18,116 nt of DNA from an uncultured Eggerthellaceae bacterium. GTDB lineage: Bacteria > Actinomycetota > Coriobacteriia > Coriobacteriales > Eggerthellaceae. The stretch spans positions 1 to 18,116 of the forward strand of contig CAJURX010000017.1 of NCBI GenBank assembly GCA_910589125.1. The letters are read 5' to 3'. Positions 7,649 through 13,809 of this stretch are shown piece by piece; position 1 is the stretch's first letter, and each line of letters begins with the position of its first letter. A program made the position numbers and the translations under genes. The notes under the pieces are model-generated. The model did no database searches. It had not been told where the DNA came from and saw only the letters and a list, made by a program, of their open reading frames with translations.

Positions 7649-8032
7649 ATGGCTGTTACTCGTGAAGAGATTCTTGAGGCTCTTAAGGAGATGTCCCTGC
7701 TCGAGGCTTCTGAGCTGGTGAAGGATATCGAGGAGACCTTCGGCGTGAGCGCTGCTGCTCCCGTTGCTGTTGCTGCTGCTCCTGCTGCTGGTGGCGACGC
7801 TGGTGCCGCTGACGGTGGCAAGACCGACTTCGACGTGGTCCTCGAGGGCTTCGGCGACAACAAGATCGCTGTCATCAAGGTCGTCCGTGAGATCACCGGC
7901 CTGGGCCTGAAGGAGGCCAAGGAGGCTGTCGAGGGCGTGCCGACTCCGGTTGCCGAGGGCGTGCCGCAAGACAAGGCTGACGAGATCAAGGCTAAGCTGG
8001 AAGAGGCTGGCGCTGCAGTGACCGTGAAGTAG
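7649..8032 (+). CDS. rplL: 50S ribosomal protein L7/L12
   Basis: The flexible stalk protein that recruits and stimulates the translational GTPases. The 127-residue sequence has the N-terminal dimerisation domain (AVTREEILEALKEMSLLEASELVKDIEE region, residues 2-35), an Ala/Pro/Gly hinge at about 36-58, and the C-terminal factor-binding domain with KTDFDVVLEG, KIAVIKVVREITGLGLKEAKE and a final EEAGAAVTVK. I start at ATG 7649, not the earlier in-frame ATG 7598, because AAAGGAAG at 7637-7644 lies just ahead and MAVTREEIL is the conserved start. The hinge is written almost wholly with GCT/GTT codons, unlike the GCG/GCA habit of neighbouring genes, as expected for one of the most highly expressed proteins. 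Confidence 0.98.
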   Translation: MAVTREEILEALKEMSLLEASELVKDIEETFGVSAAAPVAVAAAPAAGGDAGAADGGKTDFDVVLEGFGDNKIAVIKVVREITGLGLKEAKEAVEGVPTPVAEGVPQDKADEIKAKLEEAGAAVTVK

Positions 8033-8087
8033 ATAGAGCTTCATGTGCTTTGCTGAAGCTGCGGATGCACCTGCATCTGATGCTTCA

Positions 8088-8123
8088 AAGAGAGGGTCTG
8101 GCCAGAGTGCCGGGCCCTCTCTT
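8088..8123 (+). terminator. Terminator of the rplJ-rplL operon
   Basis: AAGAGAGGG at 8088-8096 pairs perfectly with CCCTCTCTT at 8115-8123 around an 18-base loop that can form a smaller GCC/GGC stem. The downstream bases CGTTTGCGCTGTTT are moderately T-rich. It lies 55 bases after the rplL stop. Confidence 0.75.
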
Positions 8124-8157
8124 CGTTTGCGCTGTTTCATGCTAGCTCTGACAGAGA

Positions 8158-8185
8158 GAAGGCCCGGTCACGTGACCGGGCCTTC
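8158..8185. terminator. Perfect 28-bp palindrome, probable bidirectional terminator
   Basis: Fourteen bases (GAAGGCCCGGTCAC) are followed directly by their exact reverse complement. The position between the convergent rplL and BaeRF-like genes, together with A-rich and T/C-ending flanks, fits a symmetrical terminator serving both strands, downstream of the first rplL terminator. The centre, GTCACGTGAC, contains a CACGTG core and would partly open as the loop. Confidence 0.6.
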
Positions 8186-8216
8186 GCGTGTGCTGCTTGG
8201 TGTTGGACGGTGCGCT

Positions 8217-8258
8217 CGTGCGAAGAGGCCCAGTCCTCAGACCAAGCCCCTTCGCACG
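8217..8258 (-). terminator. Inverted repeat after the BaeRF-like gene
   Basis: CGTGCGAAG (8217-8225) pairs exactly with CTTCGCACG (8250-8258) across a 24-base interior that can pair weakly. It lies 29 bases beyond the stop of the leftward gene. There is no T run in the leftward direction, so it may stabilise the mRNA end or add to the palindrome at 8158-8185 rather than terminate alone. Confidence 0.35.
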
Positions 8259-8286
8259 GCCGCTCTGGGCGACCTGTCTGGGCGAT

Positions 8287-9507
8287 CTAGAATCGGAACG
8301 TCGCTGCTATCCCGCTTGCGGTCGGCATCATGTCAGCGGCAAGGACGACCACCTTCGCGTCTTGGAGGATGGCTGCCTCCGCGAACGCGCCAGCGATGTC
8401 TGGGCTCGCAGGGTCGAGCTTCTCGGGATCCACGGGGTCCTTCGACCCATCGAATGTGACCGTACCAGTCGTGTTGTCGAAGGTGCCTGGGAGCCCCTTG
8501 CCCTCTTCCAGCATCAGCACGTCTACCTTGCGCTCCACGAGCGCCAGTCCGATGTCAGGGATGCTGTCGGAGGCTTGCCCCTTCGAGGCCTTGTATCCGT
8601 AGTCCTCCTTGAGGTTATCGAGGCCCTTCGTGCGATGCGCTTCGATGATGGCGACGGCATCATTGCGCAGGTCCGTTCCCGAGAGCGTCCTGCCGTCCTT
8701 GTCTATCCCCTCGGGGAGGAGGTGGTCGAACGTGCAGATGGAGCGGAACATATGCACGTGCTCAGGCGCGGACACGAGGATGAGCGGGTCGGTGTTGGTG
8801 CGCACGAGCGTATCGGTCATCACCTTGTTCACGTAGCGGAAGAACTTCTCAGCTTCCTCCTTCGTGACCTCCTTGCGGGACTTGTGGTCATGGTACGGTG
8901 ACTCGTGGCCCTCAAGGCTGTAGTAGTCAAGGGCTGTGGTCTCACCATCGAAGGTGGTGAACGTCTCAGCGAAGAAGTCCTTCACGTCATCGGGGAGCGG
9001 CACGTAGTGCACGCCGTTGTAGTCTCCCTCCAGCAGGGCGAAGAAGTCCGTGTTGAGCAGCAGGAGCTTGTAGCTCATCTCGAACATGGCATCACGGAAC
9101 AGCGGCAGCAGGTAGAATTGCGGTCCGACGACGACCGTGCCCTCAGGTGCCGTGTTCATGTTGATGACGTAGGCATCCTGATCGGTGACGAGGAATGCCA
9201 GGCCCTTGGAAGCGTCCACCCATAGCGGCAAGTCCTCGTGAGCCAGGATGTAGTCCAGCTTCTGCTTGATGCCAGCGTAGTCCTGCTCATCGTAGTCTTC
9301 CGCAAGGCGACGATACGCTTCTTCGCAGAGGTCCTTGAACTCGACGCGATCCCATTCGTCGCGCCTGCCTTCGCGCTCGGTGCGCTTGATGGGCACGTAG
9401 AGGGAGACCAGCGGACCACCGGCGGGAGCCTCGTTGATGTATTCCTTCGGCTGGAATGTGGTCAGATGGATATGCTCATCCAGCTCGGCGATGCATTCTC
9501 TTCTCAT
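8287..9507 (-). CDS. BaeRF3-like protein (bacterial homologue of archaeo-eukaryotic release factor 1)
   Basis: A 406-residue soluble protein that I recognise by overall pattern as a baeRF family 3 member. Landmarks are an N-terminal SLYVPIKRTEREGRRD segment (about 40-55), LPLWVDASKGLAFLVTD (about 92-108), VVVGPQFYLLPLF and YKLLLLNTDFFALLEGDYNGV (about 124-168), a middle helical part with DPLILVSAPEHVHMFRS (about 240-256), and a C terminus ending MPTASGIAATFRF. The family was described from comparative genomics as related to eRF1/Pelota and is proposed to act on stalled or stressed ribosomes; biochemical proof is thin. I start at ATG 9507 because AAGGAGG sits five bases upstream; an in-frame codon at 9534 lacks a binding site. 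It points towards the rplJ-rplL operon, separated by terminators. Family assignment is from memory of conserved motifs, not a search. Confidence 0.75.
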   Translation of the reverse strand: MRRECIAELDEHIHLTTFQPKEYINEAPAGGPLVSLYVPIKRTEREGRRDEWDRVEFKDLCEEAYRRLAEDYDEQDYAGIKQKLDYILAHEDLPLWVDASKGLAFLVTDQDAYVINMNTAPEGTVVVGPQFYLLPLFRDAMFEMSYKLLLLNTDFFALLEGDYNGVHYVPLPDDVKDFFAETFTTFDGETTALDYYSLEGHESPYHDHKSRKEVTKEEAEKFFRYVNKVMTDTLVRTNTDPLILVSAPEHVHMFRSICTFDHLLPEGIDKDGRTLSGTDLRNDAVAIIEAHRTKGLDNLKEDYGYKASKGQASDSIPDIGLALVERKVDVLMLEEGKGLPGTFDNTTGTVTFDGSKDPVDPEKLDPASPDIAGAFAEAAILQDAKVVVLAADMMPTASGIAATFRF

Positions 9508-9640
9508 CGTAGCCTCCTTGGTCTTGCGCAGCACAGCGCGGTGCGCGCGTTGCTAATGGAGCCAAGCATAGCCAGATGGTCAGGAGCTGGATGAGCCTGC
9601 TATGAGATGTTGACTAAAGGTTTCGCGCTCGTGACTGAGC

Positions 9641-11692
9641 CTACATCCCCCGTGTGCGCATGGTGCGCATCGCGTTCAGGATGGCGATCACGGCAACGCC
9701 GACATCAGCGAACACGGCCAGCCACATGTTGGCGATCCCCAAGGCGGCCAGGATGAGCACGGCGAACTTCACGCCGAGCGCGAATACGATGTTCTGCCAG
9801 ACGATGCGCATAGTCTGGCGCGCGATCGCGAGCGCGCGGGCGACTTGGGTGGGGCGATCGTCCATGAGCACGACATCGGCGGCCTCGATGGCGGCATCGC
9901 TCCCCATGGCTCCCATGGCGATGCCCACATCCGCGCGCATGAGCACGGGTGCATCGTTGATGCCGTCTCCCACGAAAGCCACCTTGCCTGCGCTGTCATG
10001 TTCGATGAGCTGCTCCACGTGTGCCACCTTGTCTTGGGGTAGCAGCTCTGCCAGGACATCCGTGATGCCCAGATCGGCGGCAACTGCGTCGGCCACGGAT
10101 GCTTGGTCGCCTGTCAGCATGACCGTGCGGCGCACGCCTTCTGCGTAGAGCGCTTCGATGGCTTCGCGCGCGTCGGGTTTGATGGCATCTCCGATGATGA
10201 TGGTGCCGACGTATCGCCCGTCGATGGAGATGTGCACCTGCGTGCCTGCGGCCTGAGGCGTGGCGAATGCGATGCCGCTCTCATCCATCAAGCGCCCATT
10301 CCCTGCAAGCACCTCGCTTCCGCGGTAGCGTACGCGCACGCCGCGTCCAGAGAGGTCTTGCCCATCGGATATCTCGGCCATATCCAGGGGTGTCGGGCAG
10401 GCGCGGAGGATGGACTGGGCGATGGGATGATTCGAGAATGACTCGGCTGCTGCCGCTGCCTCCAGGAGCTGCTCCTTCGTCATGGTGGGCGCATCCGGTG
10501 CGATCAGGATGTCCGTCACCGCGAAGGTGCCCGAGGTGAGCGTGCCCGTCTTGTCGAATACCACGGTGTCGACCTGCGAGAGCGCTTCCAGGTAGTTCGA
10601 TCCCTTGATGAGGATGCCCAGCTTCGAGGCACCTCCGATGCCGCCGAAGAATGAGAGCGGAACGCTGATGACCAACGCGCACGGGCAGGAGACGACGAGG
10701 AAGGTGAGCCCCCGCAGCACCCAGTCCGCCCACGCACCACCGATGACGAGCGGTGGCAGGAGCGCGATGAGCGCTGCCAGTCCTACGACGATGGGCGTGT
10801 AGTAGCGCGCGAATCGGGTGATGAATCGTTCGGTCTGTGCCTTCTTGTCAGCGGCATTCTCCACGAGCTCCAAGATGCGGCTGACGGTGGAGTCCTCGTA
10901 GGGCTTGTCTACGCGGATGGTCAGCGCATTGGTGAGGTTGACGCATCCCGAGATGACCTCGGAGCCAGGCGTGGCAGTGCGCGGGACGGATTCGCCCGTG
11001 AGCGCGGTGGTATCCATCTGCGATGTGCCTGCGAGCACGGTGCCATCGAGCGGTATGCGCTCGCCGGGCTTCACGATGATCTCATCACCGACGGCGATCT
11101 CAGCGGGATCGACCTGCACGAGCGCACCATCGTGCATCACGTTCGCGTATTCGGGAACGATGTCCATCATGTCGGAGATGGACTTGCGCGACTTGCCCAC
11201 TGCATAGCTCTGGAAGAGCTCGCCTACTTGGTAGAACAGCATGACAGCCGCGCCTTCGGCCATATGGGGGCCGGAATCCGGGAAGAATACGAGCGCGAAC
11301 GCGCCGAGCGTAGCTACGCTCATGAGGAAGTTCTCGTCCAAGCCATGACCCCGTGCCACGTTCTTCGCCGCACGGATCAGCACGTCGTAACCTGCTATGA
11401 GGTAGGGGATGAGGAAGAGGCCGAACTCCACATACAACGCCCCCTGCGGTCCTGCTACGCGTTCGATGAGCCCAGTGCCCTCGCAGATGAGGATGGCGAA
11501 GAAGAGCGCGAGCGCGAGCGCGATGCGGTTGCGCCACCGTGCGAGAGAGCGTGCGTCCTCAGCGCCGTGGTCGTGTCCGCAGCCGTCGCATGCGCAGCCG
11601 TGGGCGTGTTCGTGGTGGTCGTGCCCCTGGTGCGGGCTATTGCCGTTGGTGTCGTGGCGGTCGGGTCGCAGGGATTCGCAAGCATCGCACAT
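9641..11692 (-). CDS. zntA: P1B-2 heavy-metal ATPase, Zn/Cd/Pb exporter
   Basis: Pumps divalent soft metals out of the cell at the expense of ATP. The 683-residue protein has the actuator motif TGES at 232-235, the transport-site CPC at 336-338 followed by LVISVP, the phosphorylation site DKTGTLT at 380-386, SNHP at 420-423, and GDGINDAP at 575-582. Lys642 and Asp663 in the last membrane pair have the same 21-residue spacing as ZntA Lys693 and Asp714, which assigns it to the Zn/Cd/Pb class rather than copper. There is no HMA domain. Residues 1-45 instead carry CxxC (2-5), CxCxxC (33-38) and nine histidines. ATG 11692 has AGGAGG nine bases upstream; the ORF is open further upstream but that part overlaps the regulator gene. 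It starts 13 bases after the arsR-type gene, so the two form one metal-induced operon. No clear terminator was found downstream. Confidence 0.95.
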   Translation of the reverse strand: MCDACESLRPDRHDTNGNSPHQGHDHHEHAHGCACDGCGHDHGAEDARSLARWRNRIALALALFFAILICEGTGLIERVAGPQGALYVEFGLFLIPYLIAGYDVLIRAAKNVARGHGLDENFLMSVATLGAFALVFFPDSGPHMAEGAAVMLFYQVGELFQSYAVGKSRKSISDMMDIVPEYANVMHDGALVQVDPAEIAVGDEIIVKPGERIPLDGTVLAGTSQMDTTALTGESVPRTATPGSEVISGCVNLTNALTIRVDKPYEDSTVSRILELVENAADKKAQTERFITRFARYYTPIVVGLAALIALLPPLVIGGAWADWVLRGLTFLVVSCPCALVISVPLSFFGGIGGASKLGILIKGSNYLEALSQVDTVVFDKTGTLTSGTFAVTDILIAPDAPTMTKEQLLEAAAAAESFSNHPIAQSILRACPTPLDMAEISDGQDLSGRGVRVRYRGSEVLAGNGRLMDESGIAFATPQAAGTQVHISIDGRYVGTIIIGDAIKPDAREAIEALYAEGVRRTVMLTGDQASVADAVAADLGITDVLAELLPQDKVAHVEQLIEHDSAGKVAFVGDGINDAPVLMRADVGIAMGAMGSDAAIEAADVVLMDDRPTQVARALAIARQTMRIVWQNIVFALGVKFAVLILAALGIANMWLAVFADVGVAVIAILNAMRTMRTRGM

Positions 11693-11705
11693 GATGAGGT
11701 GCCTC

Positions 11706-12086
11706 CTATTCGCAGATGTGCGTGAGGCCTTGGGCCAGCATGGTGTACACGTGGGCATCGGCCAGTGAGTAGATGACGTTCTTGCCATCGCGCCTGAACT
11801 TCACGAGGTGCGCCTGCTTGAGGATGCGCAACTGGTGGGAGACGGCGCTTTGCGTGGCATTGATGATCTGTGCGATGTCCCCGACGCTGCATTCGCGCTC
11901 CATCAGCGCATACAGGATCTTGATGCGCGTGGTGTCAGCGAACACCTTGAAGAGGTCAGCCAGCTCATAGAGCAGCTCGTCATCGGGCATCTCTTCGCCG
12001 AACGAATAGTCGCCCATGGCGGTACGGCTCAGGATATGCTGGGCTTCTTCGATGATGGGGGTCGAGTCAGAGGCTGATCCGGACAT
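11706..12086 (-). CDS. ArsR/SmtB-family metal sensor repressor, zinc-type
   Basis: A 126-residue winged-helix dimer that should repress the operon until metal binds. Helix-turn-helix residues are about 66-92 (CSVGDIAQIINATQSAVSHQLRILK) and the wing is FRRDGKNVIYSL at 97-108. The C-terminal helix carries Asp110, His112, His123 and Glu126, exactly the D-x-H-x10-H-x2-E spacing of the alpha-5 zinc site in SmtB and CzrA (Asp104, His106, His117, Glu120 in SmtB). The alpha-3N cysteine pair of CadC-type sensors is incomplete: ECSVGD holds one Cys instead of CVC. This predicts a zinc (and cobalt) sensor more than a cadmium/lead one. I prefer ATG 12086, with GGAG four bases ahead, to ATG 12116, which has no binding site and lies inside the operator. 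Confidence 0.92.
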   Translation of the reverse strand: MSGSASDSTPIIEEAQHILSRTAMGDYSFGEEMPDDELLYELADLFKVFADTTRIKILYALMERECSVGDIAQIINATQSAVSHQLRILKQAHLVKFRRDGKNVIYSLADAHVYTMLAQGLTHICE

Positions 12087-12106
12087 GTCGCTCCAATCGA
12101 TTCGAT

Positions 12107-12142
12107 GTATAAACATATGATTATTTGTTCATAAGTTTATAC
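12107..12142. promoter_or_regulatory. 36-bp palindromic operator of the arsR-zntA operon
   Basis: Two 14-base arms (12107-12120 GTATAAACATATGA; 12129-12142, whose reverse complement is GTATAAACTTATGA) match at 13 of 14 positions around an 8-base centre. The inner TATGA-N8-TCATA resembles the known ATA-TGAA/TTCA-type SmtB/CzrA sites. A leftward promoter overlaps it: -10 TATAAA as the complement of 12136-12141 with TTTGCA about 16 bases upstream as -35. Repressor bound here would block polymerase directly. It is by far the most AT-rich spot between 8 and 18 kb. Confidence 0.8.
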
Positions 12143-12280
12143 GTTCGGATGGTCCTTTGCAAATCGAGGCTCCCGGGTACGGGTATCGCCAACATGCTCC
12201 AAGCGGTATACGGGATGGATACAGGTCGCGGACCGGAGCGTGCGGGGTGCATCCTTGCGTATCATCAGGAGGTCACTTGC

Positions 12281-12313
12281 ATGGATCGACTGGAAAGGTT
12301 CGTGAGGCTATGA
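12281..12313 (+). CDS. Ten-codon mini-ORF coupled to the phosphatase gene
   Basis: ATG 12281 encodes MDRLERFVRL and stop. It has the best ribosome binding site nearby, AGGAGGT at 12267-12273 with about 8 bases of spacing, whereas the phosphatase ATG has only a weak GTGAGG two bases away. The stop TGA (12311-12313) overlaps the phosphatase ATG (12310-12312) as ATGA. This is the classical arrangement for translational coupling: ribosomes load on the mini-ORF and restart on the downstream gene. An alternative is a recent or sequencing frameshift that split off the first ten codons of a longer phosphatase. The peptide itself need have no function. Confidence 0.5.
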   Translation: MDRLERFVRL

Positions 12314-13173
12314 ACGCATCCACCCCTCGTGCATGCGCACCTGAGAAGCTCAAGCCCGTACCGGGATTCCCGAACTTCGGGCACATCGCGCTCAAAGGCG
12401 TCGAGAACGCGCGCGATCTTGGTGGCATGCCCACAGCGGATGGCAGGCGCATCCGCAAGCGCCGGCTGTTGCGCTCGGGCGCGCTGGGTGAGGCAACGGC
12501 GGCGGATATGAAGCAGCTCATCCGGATGCATGATGTGGAGTATGTCGTCGACTTCCGCTCTGCGCCGGAAGTGGAGCACGCGCCTGACCCCTTGCCGCTG
12601 ATGGCGGGGGTGGAGTATGTGAACATGCCGGTGTTCACAGAGGACGCCATCGTGGCTGCGGGGAAGCTCAACCTGTCGAAGGACGCGAAGCTCATGCGCG
12701 AGTTCGCAGCTCATCCGTACGACACCATCAAGGACCTGTACTCGAAGGCCGTCTTGGGCGAGCAGGGGATCGAGGTGTATCGCCGGTTCATGCACGACCT
12801 GATCGAGGAAGGTGCTGGCGCAACGCTTTGGCATTGCACGCAGGGCAAGGACCGCACCGGCATCGCGGCCATCCTCGTCGAGCACGCGCTGGGGGTGCCG
12901 CACGAGGTCATCGTGGCTGACTACCTGGCGACCAACCTCTTCCTTGATGGATGGGTGGAGCGCTTGAGCGGCTTTCTGCGTTCGATGTCCATCGCGAAGG
13001 GCGTGGACGCGAACATCGAGGCGTATGCCTATGCGCACATGGCATATTTCGATACCGCCATGAAGGCGATGCGCGGCGTGTTCGGCTCTATCGACGCATA
13101 CATGGAGCGGGAACTTGACTTCGGCGCATCTGAGAAGCACACTCTCCAGGAGATGTATCTGGAAGAGGTGTGA
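12310..13173 (+). CDS. Tyrosine/serine protein phosphatase (Y_phosphatase3 type)
   Basis: A 287-residue cysteine phosphatase with the P-loop HCTQGKDRTG at 175-184: nucleophile Cys176 and phosphate-binding Arg182, the HCxxGKDRTG form typical of bacterial dual-specificity/lipid phosphatases such as MptpB and LipA. NARDLGG at 33-39 and VVDFRSAPEVE at 79-89 are the conserved N-terminal motifs of the same family. No signal peptide is seen, so it is cytoplasmic unless exported by another route. Members act on phosphotyrosine, phosphoserine/threonine or phosphoinositides; the substrate here cannot be read. The start is set by the ATGA overlap with a mini-ORF, since no better in-frame start exists upstream. 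The next gene begins on the base after its stop, so the two are cotranscribed. Upstream lies the divergent metal operon, 168 bases from its operator. Confidence 0.9.
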   Translation: MNASTPRACAPEKLKPVPGFPNFGHIALKGVENARDLGGMPTADGRRIRKRRLLRSGALGEATAADMKQLIRMHDVEYVVDFRSAPEVEHAPDPLPLMAGVEYVNMPVFTEDAIVAAGKLNLSKDAKLMREFAAHPYDTIKDLYSKAVLGEQGIEVYRRFMHDLIEEGAGATLWHCTQGKDRTGIAAILVEHALGVPHEVIVADYLATNLFLDGWVERLSGFLRSMSIAKGVDANIEAYAYAHMAYFDTAMKAMRGVFGSIDAYMERELDFGASEKHTLQEMYLEEV

Positions 13174-13809
13174 GTGGGTCTGCTATCTGAGCACGGTGCC
13201 AACGTCAAGGGATTCCTAGACAGCCATCCCACGTGGAGGACGTGGGGGTTGGCGTGCGGGCTTGCGCTCGTGCTGTTCGCGCTGTGCGTGGGCATGCTCA
13301 TGCAAGCGGGCGGCCGCTCCGATGATCAGGTGCCTGGCAATGGCAGCTCAGGTGCGGTGCAGGGTCAGCTGACGGAGCCTGATGGGACTGCTGGTGGCGA
13401 TCTGTCGGGCGCTGCAGGGGAGCCGGCCGGTGCCATCGGGGGCGCTGTGGGTGGTGCTGTCGTCGATGGTGCGAGCGCTGCTGGGCAAGCTCCTGCGGGC
13501 GAGGATGGCGCACAAGCGGAGACATCGGCGCAGGCGAACGCCTTCATGTCGGCGAAGTTGCATATGTCCGAGATGCCGTATTCGCATGCGGGGCTCAGGG
13601 CGGTGCTGGAAGCGGAGGGCTACTCTTCTGAGGATGCGACGTATGCGGTGGACAAGCTGGGCGTTGACTGGAACGTGAAGGCAGCTGAGATGGCTGCTCA
13701 GTATGTGGACACCATGGAGTTCACGCGGGAGGACCTGATCGACCAGCTGATCTATGAGGGATTCACGCACGAGCAGGCAGAGGCCGGCGTTGCGGCCATA
13801 GGGATGTGA
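13174..13809 (+). CDS. Membrane-anchored Ltp-repeat protein
   Basis: 211 residues from GTG 13174, which follows the phosphatase TGA without a gap; GAGG in the end of that gene serves as binding site. Residues 24-43 are one hydrophobic anchor after a short basic/neutral N terminus, and 46-118 are a Gly/Ala/Ser/Asp-rich linker. Residues 121-211 hold two Ltp-type helical repeats, recognised by ATYAVDKLGVDWNVKAAEMAAQYVDTMEFTREDLI-type spacing (AVDxLGVDWNxxA and FTREDLIDQLIYEGFTHEQA). The repeats should be outside the cell. The first Ltp protein was a prophage lipoprotein of Streptococcus thermophilus phage TP-J34 that blocks DNA entry of other phages; in most actinobacteria the domain's role is unknown. 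There is no lipobox Cys in the usual LxxC context (Cys38 lies mid-helix), so this version is transmembrane-anchored. Its last 58 bases overlap the convergent uvrA-like gene. Confidence 0.85.
   Translation: MGLLSEHGANVKGFLDSHPTWRTWGLACGLALVLFALCVGMLMQAGGRSDDQVPGNGSSGAVQGQLTEPDGTAGGDLSGAAGEPAGAIGGAVGGAVVDGASAAGQAPAGEDGAQAETSAQANAFMSAKLHMSEMPYSHAGLRAVLEAEGYSSEDATYAVDKLGVDWNVKAAEMAAQYVDTMEFTREDLIDQLIYEGFTHEQAEAGVAAIGM

Noticed and set aside
8043..8459. Rightward frames between rplL and the BaeRF-like gene
   Set aside because: They cross two terminators and the palindrome, then run antisense to the BaeRF-like coding sequence. No ribosome binding site fits.
9508..9640. Possible terminator for the arsR-zntA operon or promoter for the BaeRF-like gene
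   Set aside because: Only 4-6 bp inverted repeats (for example 9627-9640) and poor promoter hexamers are present; none is convincing.
12087..12116. Ten-residue N-terminal extension of the metal sensor from ATG 12116
   Set aside because: No ribosome binding site precedes it and its start codon lies inside the operator palindrome. ATG 12086 with GGAG is better.
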